The notes below the pieces were generated by a model that was not told where the DNA came from, did not search any database, and worked only from the letters and a program-made list of their open reading frames with translations. DNA of 64,000 bases. Origin: an uncultured Clostridia bacterium (GTDB taxonomy: Bacteria > Bacillota > Clostridia > Oscillospirales > Oscillospiraceae). Positions 55,217 to 64,000 of the stretch are shown one piece after another. Numbering within the stretch: the stretch's first letter is position 1; each line of letters opens with the position of its first letter. The position numbers and the translations under genes were made by a program. Where the stretch lies: the NCBI GenBank assembly GCA_946628965.1, contig CAMOXI010000001.1, positions 1 to 64,000 of the forward strand, written 5' to 3'.

Positions 55217-57139
55217 ATGAGAAGCTGCATCAACCTGAATCGCAGCTGGCGCTTCACCGGGCCGGAGGGCACGGTGAGCGAAGTTGACGTCCCCCATACC
55301 TGGAACGCCATCGACGGCCAGGACGGCGGGAACGACTACAAGCGCTGCCGCTGCGAATACGAAAAGAAGTTCCCCAAGCCCGCCTTCTCGGATGAGGAGC
55401 GGGTCTATCTCCAGTTTCACGGCGTCAATTCCGAGTGCGAGGTCACGCTGAACGGTCAGAAGATCATGAGCCACGAGGGCGGCTACTCCACCTTCCGCAC
55501 GGACGTGACCGAGCTGCTGCAGAGTGAGAATACCCTGCAGGTCTCCGTCACCAACGCGCCCAACGACCGGGTCTACCCCCAGAAGGCGGACTTCACCTTC
55601 TACGGCGGCATCTACCGCGACGTGGAGCTGCTGATTGTTCCGGAGAAGCACTTCGACCTGGACTACTTCGGCGGCTATGGCCTGATGGTCACGGCGAAGC
55701 CCCTGGAGGGCTACGCCCGCGGCGAAGTGCAGGTCAAGACCTTCCAGAACGCGGAGGAGACCGTTACGGTCACACTGCTGGACGCGGAGGGCAAAGAGGT
55801 CGCACGGGGCGAAGGCGCCGAGCAGACCCTGTATATTGAGAACGTCCGCCTCTGGAACGGCGTGGAGGATCCCTACCTCTACACCTGCGTGGCGCGTCTC
55901 GCCTCCGGCGATGAGGTCTCCTGCCGCTTCGGCGTGCGGGACTTCCACTACCATCCCAAGACCGGCTTCTACCTCAACGGCAAAAAGTACCCCCTGCGCG
56001 GCGTGAGCCGTCACCAGGACCGCAAGGGCCTGGGCAACGCGATTACCCGGGAAATGCACAAGGAAGATATGGACATCATCTGCGAGATGGGCGCCAATAC
56101 CATCCGCCTGGCCCACTACCAGCATGACCAGTACTTCTATGACCTCTGCGACGAGCGGGGCATGGTGGTCTGGGCTGAGATCCCTTACATCTCCGAGCAT
56201 ATGCCGAAGGGCCGGGAGAACACCATCTCCCAGATGAAGGAGCTCATCACCCAGTGCTACAACCACCCCTCCATCGTCTGCTGGGGCGTCTCCAACGAGA
56301 TCACCATCTCCACCAAGGACAACAAGGACATGTTGGACAACCACCGCGTCCTGAACGACCTCTGCCACAAGATGGATCCCAGCCGCTTCACCACCCTGGC
56401 CTGCTACGCCATGTGCGGCCCCTTCAACCCCGTGGCCCACATCACCGACGTGGTGAGCTGGAACCTGTATCTGGGCTGGTACGTGCCGGGCCTCTGGCTC
56501 AACGACGCCTGGATGCGCTTTTTCCACACGGTCTATCCCGACCGCTGCCTCGGCTACTCCGAGTACGGCTGCGAGGGCATGCCGAACCTGCACTCGAGCC
56601 ACCCGAAGCGGGGCGACCACAGCGAGGAGTATCAGGCCAAGTACCACGAGTACATGCTCGAGTGCTTCGAGCGCAACCCCTACATGTGGGCGACCCACGT
56701 GTGGAACATGTTCGACTTTGCGGCCGACGCCAGGGATCAGGGCGGCGAGCCCGGCATGAACCACAAGGGCCTCGTGACCTTCGACCGCAAGACCCGCAAG
56801 GACAGCTTCTATCTCTACAAAGCCTGGTGGAGCAGGGATCCCTTTGTGCACATCTGCTCCAAGCGCTTTGAAGACCGCACCGAGAGCGAGATCGAGGTCA
56901 AGGTCTACTCGAACCAGAACGAAGTCACGCTCTACGTCAACGGCGACAAGCTGGAGACCAGACACGGCGAGCACATCTTCACCTTCCGCGTGCCCATGGG
57001 CAGCGAGACGAAAGTCCGCGCCGCCTCCGGCGAGTGGAGCGACGAGGCTGTGTTCCGCAAGGTTTCCGTCCCCAATCCCGCCTACGTCCTGAAGGACGCG
57101 GGGGACAAGGGCGCGAACTGGACCAACAAGGAGGATTGA
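55217..57139 (+). CDS. Glycoside hydrolase family 2 enzyme (beta-galactosidase/beta-glucuronidase-like)
   Basis: GH2 acid/base WGVSNE and nucleophile GYSEYGCEG; sugar-binding N-terminal domain; RBS GGAGGA before ATG 55217. Confidence 0.92.
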   Translation: MRSCINLNRSWRFTGPEGTVSEVDVPHTWNAIDGQDGGNDYKRCRCEYEKKFPKPAFSDEERVYLQFHGVNSECEVTLNGQKIMSHEGGYSTFRTDVTELLQSENTLQVSVTNAPNDRVYPQKADFTFYGGIYRDVELLIVPEKHFDLDYFGGYGLMVTAKPLEGYARGEVQVKTFQNAEETVTVTLLDAEGKEVARGEGAEQTLYIENVRLWNGVEDPYLYTCVARLASGDEVSCRFGVRDFHYHPKTGFYLNGKKYPLRGVSRHQDRKGLGNAITREMHKEDMDIICEMGANTIRLAHYQHDQYFYDLCDERGMVVWAEIPYISEHMPKGRENTISQMKELITQCYNHPSIVCWGVSNEITISTKDNKDMLDNHRVLNDLCHKMDPSRFTTLACYAMCGPFNPVAHITDVVSWNLYLGWYVPGLWLNDAWMRFFHTVYPDRCLGYSEYGCEGMPNLHSSHPKRGDHSEEYQAKYHEYMLECFERNPYMWATHVWNMFDFAADARDQGGEPGMNHKGLVTFDRKTRKDSFYLYKAWWSRDPFVHICSKRFEDRTESEIEVKVYSNQNEVTLYVNGDKLETRHGEHIFTFRVPMGSETKVRAASGEWSDEAVFRKVSVPNPAYVLKDAGDKGANWTNKED

Positions 57140-57142
57140 GAC

Positions 57143-58672
57143 ATGGAGAATCAACAGGTCAACCGGGCAAAATTCTATCAGCTGGCGCTCTTCCCGATGA
57201 ATAACGGCGCCACCAACGTCTACTATGTGCTGATCCTGACCTACATTGCCACCTTCGGCAGCGCCGTTCTCGGCATCGCCGCGGTGTTCGCCTCCTTCAT
57301 GGTCACGGGCATGCGTGTTTTCGACGCGATCACCGACCCGATCATCGGCGCCCTGATGGATAAGACCAACGGCCGCTTCGGCAAGTTCCGGCCCTTCATG
57401 GTCATCGGCTCCGTCATCATGGCATTCTCGGTCATTATGCTCTATGTGCTGACGCCTTACGTGCCCGAGAGCATGATGTGGCTCCGCTACATGCTCTTCA
57501 TCCTCCTGTACGCGGTCTGGGTCATCGGCTACACCTTCCAGACCTCCGTGACCCGTGCTGCCCAGGCGGTGCTTACCAACGACCCGAAGCAGCGCCCGCT
57601 CTTCACCATTTTCAACACCATCGGTTCCCTCGCCGGCATGGGCATCATGCAGTTCATCGGACCCATCCTCGCCCGTGACAACATCTTCGGCGACTACAAC
57701 CAGAGCTGGTTTGCGGCCATGACCCCCATCGGCATCGGCATCTCCGTGCTGCTGACGATCCTGGCCATCATCGGTATCTGGGAAAAGGACCAGCCCAAGT
57801 ACTTCGGCCTGGGCGGCAAGCAGGAGACCGTGAAGGTCTCCGAGTACATCCAGATCATCAAGGCCAACAAGCCCCTGCAGCGCCTGATGATCGCGGGCGG
57901 CGGCTGCAAGCTGGCGCTCTCCGTTGCCACCAACATCACCGTGCTCATCATGCTCTACTCCTGCATGATGGGGGACTATGACGGGCTGTATCTGCCCATG
58001 ATGATCGTGGGGTATGTGTTCGCCATCCCCTTCTTCGCTCTCACCGTGCGCACCAGCCAGGAGAAAGGGCAGAAGGCCTCTCTGATGCGCTATGTGGGCG
58101 TTGCCCTGGCCTGCTATGTGGGCGTTCTGGTGCTGCTGCTGCTCTGGAACCCGGATACCGGCATGCACATGTCCCTCATGGCGGACGGCAAGCTCAATTT
58201 CAACCTCTACACGGTCCTCTTCATCTTCTTCTTCGGCATCGGCTACGGCGCCTACTACGCCACGGCGGATATGCCCATCCCCATGGTGGCCGACTGCGCC
58301 GACTATGAGACCTACCGCTCCGGCAAGTTCATCCCCGGCATCATGGGCACACTCTTCTCCCTGGTGGACAAGCTGGTGTCCTCCCTCTCCGCCACCATCG
58401 TGGGCATCGCCGTGACCATCATCGGCCTGGATTCCCTGCCCACCAAGGCCACGCCTTATACCCCGGGCATGAACGTGGTCGTGATCATCCTATTCTGCGT
58501 GCTGCCCATGTGCGCCTGGGCGCTGACGCTCTGGTCCATGAAGGGCTATGAGCTGGACGGCGAGCGCGTCAAGGAGATCCAGGCTGTGAACGCGCAGCGC
58601 AAGGAAGCCATCGCAAACGGTATGAGCGTGGAGGAGGCCATGGCCAAATTCCCTTCCGTTCTGAAAAAGTAA
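57143..58672 (+). CDS. MFS transporter, GPH (glycoside-pentoside-hexuronide) family
   Basis: FDAITDPIIGALMDKTNGRFGKFRPFMVIGSV; DMPIPMVADCADYETYRSGKFIPGIMGTLFSLVDKL. Confidence 0.94.
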   Translation: MENQQVNRAKFYQLALFPMNNGATNVYYVLILTYIATFGSAVLGIAAVFASFMVTGMRVFDAITDPIIGALMDKTNGRFGKFRPFMVIGSVIMAFSVIMLYVLTPYVPESMMWLRYMLFILLYAVWVIGYTFQTSVTRAAQAVLTNDPKQRPLFTIFNTIGSLAGMGIMQFIGPILARDNIFGDYNQSWFAAMTPIGIGISVLLTILAIIGIWEKDQPKYFGLGGKQETVKVSEYIQIIKANKPLQRLMIAGGGCKLALSVATNITVLIMLYSCMMGDYDGLYLPMMIVGYVFAIPFFALTVRTSQEKGQKASLMRYVGVALACYVGVLVLLLLWNPDTGMHMSLMADGKLNFNLYTVLFIFFFGIGYGAYYATADMPIPMVADCADYETYRSGKFIPGIMGTLFSLVDKLVSSLSATIVGIAVTIIGLDSLPTKATPYTPGMNVVVIILFCVLPMCAWALTLWSMKGYELDGERVKEIQAVNAQRKEAIANGMSVEEAMAKFPSVLKK

Positions 58673-58744
58673 TACTGGAACCTGATAAGAAGCTCTAAAA
58701 GAGCTCAGGCAGGGATCAGAAAAACACTGCTGCAGGCAAAACAG

Positions 58745-58778
58745 CACCGCCGGTACCATCGGGTACCGGCGGTGTTTT
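58745..58778 (+). terminator. Intrinsic terminator after GPH transporter
   Basis: CACCGCCGGTACC-ATCG-GGTACCGGCGGTGTTTT. Confidence 0.85.
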
Positions 58779-58847
58779 GTGATGATATGGGTGAAAAACG
58801 GGGAAATGCGGGAACCAAAGAGGGAAAGCGGTCTTCACGTTCCTGGA

Positions 58848-59843
58848 TCAAAAGGCCAGCATCAGGCGGTAGAGGCTACCGCAGATGGCAAGCACGGCGT
58901 CGTCTGCCTTTCGTACGGCGGCAAGATCGCCGTTCAAACTCTGCTCCGCCTGCCGCAGCGTCATGGTATAGCTGCCGTTTTCCAGCGCCAGCAGCGTCTG
59001 CTGCAGCTGCCTGAGCTCCGCGGCAGAGAGGCGCCTGGACTGCGGCGCCTTCTTTACGGCGATCAGCGCTTTTGCCTGCTCCATCATGGCGGAGGCACCG
59101 CTTATGTTTTTCTTCAGCTGCTCTCTCGCGGCCTGCAGGTTCCGCTTCTGATCAGCCTGCTGCTGCAGCTTCGGGCGGATCGCCAGCAGGGATTTGCGCA
59201 GCTCCTCAAATTCCGCGCGGATCAGATAAGGAAGCTGGCGGTTGGCATTTGAACGGATCATGATCTGGCTGAAGCCGACAAGACAGGTCATGGCCTCAGT
59301 CAGCCCTTCATTCAGCTGCGGATCCGGGGAAGTGATGCCATAGGTGATAAGAAAACAGTGCAGGCACTCGTGGCAGAGCGCGGCAGAGAGCACCTCCGGG
59401 CTGCGCTGGCCCGGCTGGAGCAGGATCCGGACCGCCCTTTGGCCGGGGTCGTACTCTCCGAGAACGCCGGGCTGCAGTTTGGACGCATCGGTGGTGACCA
59501 GCAGCTTTACATTGGGCAGCAGGTGCAGATGGGGCAGCATCTCAATGAGCATGGACTGCAGCTGTGCCGCAGCCTGCGCGTCGTTGTCACACTGCGCCTG
59601 GGTGAGCTGAGTCTGAAACGCAAAGTCCCGCAGCATCAGATCGGTCAGACCCACCGATTCAAGGCGCTGCCGGCACATGTCGAAAAGCTTGCGCGTGCGT
59701 TCCAGGTCAGGCTCCCGGCAGTAGGTAAACTGCCCGTTTTTCACGCGCTTTTCGTACCGGCGTGCGCGCAGACGATTGATCACGTAATTGAGCAGCAGGA
59801 TCATCGCAACAGCAAAAAAATAAGACAGCCAGTCTTCGCTCAT
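58848..59843 (-). CDS. Membrane-anchored putative zinc metallopeptidase of unknown family
   Basis: N-terminal TM; ALCHECLHCFLITYG (HExxH) followed by NEGLTEAMTCLVGF. Confidence 0.7.
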   Translation of the reverse strand: MSEDWLSYFFAVAMILLLNYVINRLRARRYEKRVKNGQFTYCREPDLERTRKLFDMCRQRLESVGLTDLMLRDFAFQTQLTQAQCDNDAQAAAQLQSMLIEMLPHLHLLPNVKLLVTTDASKLQPGVLGEYDPGQRAVRILLQPGQRSPEVLSAALCHECLHCFLITYGITSPDPQLNEGLTEAMTCLVGFSQIMIRSNANRQLPYLIRAEFEELRKSLLAIRPKLQQQADQKRNLQAAREQLKKNISGASAMMEQAKALIAVKKAPQSRRLSAAELRQLQQTLLALENGSYTMTLRQAEQSLNGDLAAVRKADDAVLAICGSLYRLMLAF

Positions 59844-59876
59844 AGGTATTCCTCACTTTTTCATGCTTCTGTTTGT

Positions 59877-61019
59877 TCAGCCCAGCAGGGACAGATCGAT
59901 CCCGGCGGCCAGCAGCGTGCCGTCGCTCTGCCAGCCGAGAACACAGGAGGGGAAGTACTCCCCGCCGTCATGGACGCGGATGCGGATGATATCTTCCCAG
60001 CCCGCGAGCGCCTCGGTGATTTCCCTGTCATAAACAGCCTCCTCAAAAGAGGGCGCCGTGAGCACACGGCCGTCTGCCCGGAGGCCGATCAGAACCATGC
60101 GCATCATCTGGATATCCACCATGTCATGCCAGGCGGAAACCGAGGCGAACTGCGGGAGAACATCTCCGTCACACACGGAGACGGTGCCGTCCTTCAGCCG
60201 GCAGAGCAGGGCGTTATTGGATGCCGCGATCTGCTCCACGTCATGCAGCTGATTCGCCTCCAGGGCAAAGCCGTTTACAAATTCGACCTCGGGACCCGCA
60301 ACGAAAACCGTGCCGTCCCGGTTCAGGCAGGCGGTGACATAGCCGGAGCTGGCGATGGCGACGGCGTCTCGCGGCGTGCGGGTGAAAGCATAGTACTCGC
60401 TGCCCCGCTTCACGCTGCCGTCCTCACAGAGGGCGATCAGCCCCCGGCTTTCGGGATAGGCGTAGGGCAGGATCTCCTTGATGCCGCTCCAGCTCTGGTA
60501 CACCTGCCCGCCGCCGAAGGAGGCGTCCGGCGCGTCGTTGGAGACCAGGATGCGGCCGTCCTCGGTCAGACCGTAGTATTCTTCCACACTGAAGGCAATA
60601 TCCCGGACGCCGGTCCAGGCGTTGGGATCAAAGCGTGCATCCAGCGGATACGGGGTTTCGCGAAGCCCGATCGTGGAGACCACGCTGCCGTCGGCCTTCA
60701 GCCCGATGAGATCGGAGCCGGTGGAGACGATCTTCACCAGGTCGCGCCAGGAGAAGACCTGCGCGAGAACAGAGTCCTCAAAATGGCTGCCGAGACCGGC
60801 GCTTTTCAGCGTTCCGTCCGACAGCAGGGCAACGATGGCCTGGGGATCGCGCGAAAAGACGATGACGTCGAGGATCTCCGGCTCACTGCCGGTTTTTTCC
60901 CGGGATCCGGCAGAAGCGCCGCTGGGGCCGCCGAAAAGCACAATACACAGAAGCAGCAGAACAAGCGCGATCCCAAACACGATCGGGAGAACAGGCAGAT
61001 TTGATTTTTTCCTCTCCAT
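59877..61019 (-). CDS. Membrane-anchored RCC1-like beta-propeller repeat protein
   Basis: Eight degenerate blades ending in (A/G)LxxDGxVxxxG (e.g. GLKADGSVVST, GLTEDGRILVS, ALCEDGSVKRG, GLRADGRVLTA, GWQSDGTLLAAG). Confidence 0.75.
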   Translation of the reverse strand: MERKKSNLPVLPIVFGIALVLLLLCIVLFGGPSGASAGSREKTGSEPEILDVIVFSRDPQAIVALLSDGTLKSAGLGSHFEDSVLAQVFSWRDLVKIVSTGSDLIGLKADGSVVSTIGLRETPYPLDARFDPNAWTGVRDIAFSVEEYYGLTEDGRILVSNDAPDASFGGGQVYQSWSGIKEILPYAYPESRGLIALCEDGSVKRGSEYYAFTRTPRDAVAIASSGYVTACLNRDGTVFVAGPEVEFVNGFALEANQLHDVEQIAASNNALLCRLKDGTVSVCDGDVLPQFASVSAWHDMVDIQMMRMVLIGLRADGRVLTAPSFEEAVYDREITEALAGWEDIIRIRVHDGGEYFPSCVLGWQSDGTLLAAGIDLSLLG

Positions 61020-61228
61020 ATGTAAACGCTCCTTTCCCTGAACCGATACTGTGGACCGGAAAGCCCCTCTTATTATGCAGGAAAAAAACGGGGATTGCAA
61101 GTCCCGGCAGGGATCCAGGCCGAGAAATGAAAAGCAGCGATTGACAGTGCGGACAAAAAGCAATACTCTAAAGAAAACGAGGTTTCAAAACGCCAGCTGT
61201 GAAAAACGGAAACGTTGGGGGTTGAGAG

Positions 61229-62101
61229 ATGTATTGTGTAAATTGCGGAAACAAACTGGAAAACGGGACCAGGGTCTGCCCGTTCTGCGGTGCGCCGACG
61301 GGCGCGCCACCCCCACGGTCCGGTGACCGGAGCCGGCTTTGGGTGTTGATCGCGCTGATCACCCTGCTCCTGCTGGCTTTTCTGTTTGTGTTTGTCATTT
61401 ATCGCATTCTGCCCGGCAGCAGCGCTGACGGACAGGGGGAGCCTGCGCAGGTCAGCACGCCCACGCCGACATTTGTTCCGGTATCAACGCCTGTCCCGAC
61501 GACTGCGCCGACCCAGGTCCCAACGCCGAGTCCGGTCCCGCTGGTTCCGGCGACCGCGGGCACAAGTACGACAGGCAGTTATCTGTCCGACATCGTGTAT
61601 GACCAGCAGGGGAGGCTGTGGCTTGCGACGGAGCAGGTTAACGGCGACTGGTACCGCTGGGAGTATGTCTACGACCAGTATGGCAGTTTCCGCTACCGCG
61701 CAAGAAGCATCGGCGCTCCGGCAACAAAATGGTCCGGGAAGTTCATGCCCGGGACCGATATCACCTACTGCGTCCTGACGGAGCCGGTGGACAACTGTAT
61801 CGGCCTGACGATCGAATACCGTGTTACGAAAGTGACGAAGGGCGACGGCCTGGGGCGGAGAGACCTCTATATCCAGACAGGAGCCAGCAGCTGGGAGAAG
61901 ATCGGGGACTTCGACTATCCTTCTTACTCCGCGGTGAGCGCCACAGTGCTGCTGGACTGGCCGACGCTGCTGGAGGCCTTTGCCACGCCGCGCCAGAACC
62001 CGGACGACTCCGCCTTTACCGTGGATCAGCGCCTGACGGAGGTCTGGATCGCGGACAGAAACTATGTGACCCTGCGGGAGCCGCTGGTACCCGCGTGGTA
62101 G
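61229..62101 (+). CDS. Zinc-ribbon domain membrane protein with Thr/Pro-rich linker
   Basis: MYCVNCGNKLENGTRVCPFCGAPTGAPPP; one TM; TPTPTFVPVSTPVPTTAPTQVPTPSPVP linker; extracytoplasmic domain. Confidence 0.85.
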   Translation: MYCVNCGNKLENGTRVCPFCGAPTGAPPPRSGDRSRLWVLIALITLLLLAFLFVFVIYRILPGSSADGQGEPAQVSTPTPTFVPVSTPVPTTAPTQVPTPSPVPLVPATAGTSTTGSYLSDIVYDQQGRLWLATEQVNGDWYRWEYVYDQYGSFRYRARSIGAPATKWSGKFMPGTDITYCVLTEPVDNCIGLTIEYRVTKVTKGDGLGRRDLYIQTGASSWEKIGDFDYPSYSAVSATVLLDWPTLLEAFATPRQNPDDSAFTVDQRLTEVWIADRNYVTLREPLVPAW

Positions 62102-62115
62102 ACGCGCCCTACTGC

Positions 62116-62157
62116 AAAGGACACCTCCTGCCGATACGGCTGGAGGTGTCCTTTTTT
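62116..62157. terminator. Bidirectional terminator
   Basis: AAAGGACACCTCC...GGAGGTGTCCTTTTTT between convergent genes. Confidence 0.8.
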
Positions 62158-62194
62158 GCTGATCTGGATTAAAGAACAGAAGGGAGCTGCGGTC

Positions 62195-62779
62195 TTAATC
62201 GAACTGCAGCGTGATCGTCACATCGCCATTGCCCAGAAGGGCCGCCAGATCCTCCGCGCTCTGATCACTGATATGGCCGAGGCGGGTGTAGGCCCAGGAG
62301 TTGGAGCCGTAGAACACCACGATCTGGCTTCCGGCGTACAGGACGATGTCGCCCGCGGCAGTTGTGGTCTGTACATCGTTTCGGGGCAGATGCGTCCCGA
62401 TGGCGCCGACCTGCTCAAAGCCGCCGTACATGGACATGGAGATCGTCAGCGGCGCCTTTTGGCAGAGCGCGCGGAGCGCCTCCACGGAGGCGTTCTCTTC
62501 CCAGTCCACCGTGACTTCGGTCTCTCCGATCTGCATACTGAGCATCTTTTCTTCCTCCTCTGTACCAGCAGGGATCTCGCCCTGCTCTTCTCTGTCTGCC
62601 TGCGGCTCCTCCCCAGTCTCTACCGGACTTGGAGCGGTGGTCTCTTCCGGTTCCGGGGCGTACGCCTCCGCCACGGGCGCCGGGGTCTCCGGCGCAGCCG
62701 CCTGCGGCGGCTCAGCCCCGCAGGCGCTCAGCGTCAGAAGAAGGAGCCCGGCCAGCACCCCGATGATGATCCTGCGCAT
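62195..62779 (-). CDS. Lipoprotein with cyclophilin-like fold domain
   Basis: Lipobox LLTLSACG; MQIGETEVTVDWEENASVEALRALCQKAPLTISMSMYGGFEQVGAIGTHLPRNDVQTTTAAGDIVLYAGSQIVVFYGSNSWAYTRLGHI. Confidence 0.8.
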   Translation of the reverse strand: MRRIIIGVLAGLLLLTLSACGAEPPQAAAPETPAPVAEAYAPEPEETTAPSPVETGEEPQADREEQGEIPAGTEEEEKMLSMQIGETEVTVDWEENASVEALRALCQKAPLTISMSMYGGFEQVGAIGTHLPRNDVQTTTAAGDIVLYAGSQIVVFYGSNSWAYTRLGHISDQSAEDLAALLGNGDVTITLQFD

Positions 62780-62795
62780 ACTCAGGGCCTCCCGC

Positions 62796-63338
62796 TCAGA
62801 GGCTCCGGCCCAGGTCACAGGCCTCCTGCAGCTTCTCCGGGCGATCCTTCATCTCACCGGTCTCCGTGACGCCGCCGCCGAAGACCATACCGGCCAGCCG
62901 CGCCTTCGGGAAGCACTCGATCCAGCCCTCCAGCCCGCTTTTGGCGCGCTCGGGGACGAAGTCCTCATCCTCCGCGGCGGAGGCGAGAAAGTACACATCA
63001 CGGAAGCGATAGTCCGCGACAAAGAGGGGATTGCCCCGGTCCAGCAGCGTCTTCATCTGCCCGCTCATCTCGTAGTAATAGATGGGCGTGGCAAATACCA
63101 GCACGTCCGCCTGCTCCATCCTGGGCACGATCTCCTGCATGTCGTCCCGCAGGACGCACTTGCCTGTCTTCTGGCAGGCAAAGCAGCCCTGGCAGAAGCG
63201 CAGCTCCTTCCCGCGCAGGGAGATAAGCTCCACGTCATGGCCGCTCTCTGCGGCGCCCCTGGCAAAGGCCTCCGCCAGCGCTTCGGAATTGCTGTTCCGG
63301 CGGGGGCTTGTGGACAGGATCAGAACTTTTTTAGACAT
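62796..63338 (-). CDS. Flavodoxin-like / NADPH-dependent FMN reductase family protein
   Basis: KVLILSTSPRRNSNSEALAEAFARGA; FCQGCFACQKTGKCVLRDDMQEI; ATPIYYYEMSGQMKTLLDR. Confidence 0.92.
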   Translation of the reverse strand: MSKKVLILSTSPRRNSNSEALAEAFARGAAESGHDVELISLRGKELRFCQGCFACQKTGKCVLRDDMQEIVPRMEQADVLVFATPIYYYEMSGQMKTLLDRGNPLFVADYRFRDVYFLASAAEDEDFVPERAKSGLEGWIECFPKARLAGMVFGGGVTETGEMKDRPEKLQEACDLGRSL

Positions 63339-63349
63339 ATTGATTCTCC

Positions 63350-64000
63350 TCAGTTCAGAAATTGGGCGAAGAAGCGCTCCAGCTTGTCGAAGGGGATGGC
63401 GTTCCTGCCGCCGCCGTCGTAGAGATCGGTGTGGGTGGCGCCGGGGATCAGCAGGAGCTCCTTGTTCGCCGCGTACTTGCTGTCCTTTACCATGTCGGCG
63501 TAGGCGTCTTTGCCGAAGTAGCAGGAGTGGGCGGCGTCCCCGTGCATCACGAGAACGGCGGAGCGGATTTCCCTGGAGTACTGCAGGATGGGCTGATTCA
63601 GAAAGCTCTCGCAGCCGATCACGTTCCAGCCGCCGTTGGAGTTGAGGGAGCGGGGGTGGTAGCCGCGCGCCGTCTTGTAGTAGTCGTAATAGTCCTTGAC
63701 AAAGAAGGGCGCGTCTTCCGGCAGGGGATCGACCACGCCGCCGCCCAGCCGGTATTCGCCTGCCCTGAGATCTTCCAGACGCTGGGCGCACATGGCAGCG
63801 CGCTTGGCATAACGAGCGTCTTCACTGTCCTCGGAGTCAAAATAGCCCTTCGCGTTCACGCGGGTCATGTCGTACATGGTGGAGGCCACGGTCGCCTTGA
63901 CGCGGGTGTCCAGGGCTGCGGTGTTGAGGGCCATGCCGCCCCAGCCGCAGATGCCGATGATGCCGATGCGCTCGGAATCGACGCGCTCATGCAGGCTCAG
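63350..64000 (-). CDS. Alpha/beta hydrolase, 5' end truncated by window edge
   Basis: Frame remains open to 64000 (LSLHERVDSERIGIIGICGWGGMALNTAALDTRVKATVASTMYDMTR); C-terminal IPGATHTDLYDGG. Confidence 0.85.
   Translation of the reverse strand: MSLHERVDSERIGIIGICGWGGMALNTAALDTRVKATVASTMYDMTRVNAKGYFDSEDSEDARYAKRAAMCAQRLEDLRAGEYRLGGGVVDPLPEDAPFFVKDYYDYYKTARGYHPRSLNSNGGWNVIGCESFLNQPILQYSREIRSAVLVMHGDAAHSCYFGKDAYADMVKDSKYAANKELLLIPGATHTDLYDGGGRNAIPFDKLERFFAQFLN

Noticed and set aside
55196-58168. 990-aa minus-strand ORF antisense to the GH2 and transporter genes
   Set aside because: Same codon-bias shadow effect; H/V/G-rich composition, no RBS or domain; both sense genes are clearly real.

Overview
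A roughly 64 kb, GC-rich chromosomal window from what looks like an endospore-forming, anaerobic gut Clostridia/Oscillospiraceae-type bacterium. The taxon is inferred from gene content only: sigK, MurT/GatD, and DUF4364, DUF3793 and DUF2325-type proteins. Most of the window is ordinary chromosome. It contains: tRNA genes (partial Gly-GCC, Leu-TAG, Gly-CCC); cell-wall genes (murT/gatD, murC); two ABC importers (sugar-type at 11.1-15.6 kb, ferric/polyamine-type at 27.5-31.8 kb); an ECF sigma/anti-sigma pair; pro-sigK; a Tat operon beside a pentaheme nrfA-resB-ccsA locus; a DUF2325/DUF3793/flavodoxin set; a YdjGHI-like membrane-stress operon with no pspA; and an 8-9 kb glycoside-utilisation locus (LytTR two-component system, membrane-anchored permuted GH3, small membrane protein, GH2, GPH-type transporter). 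The most unusual signals are non-coding: (i) several intergenic concatemers of 4-7 consecutive near-perfect hairpins, the most elaborate being a ~206 bp element at 54995-55200 enclosed by a 24 bp outer stem whose only deviations are G-U pairs; (ii) at least four islands of degenerate 7-bp tandem repeats (NNYAGYG-like) placed at or just after stop codons, plus a related A-rich heptad array; (iii) a perfect 28-bp-stem palindrome that fuses the tRNA-Leu 3' end to its terminator and an inverted copy of the tRNA 3' end; (iv) a 21-bp-period direct repeat resembling LytTR operators upstream of the GH3 gene. No CRISPR array, rRNA operon, prophage or transposase was recognised. All functional names come from reading the translations by eye; no database search was run.
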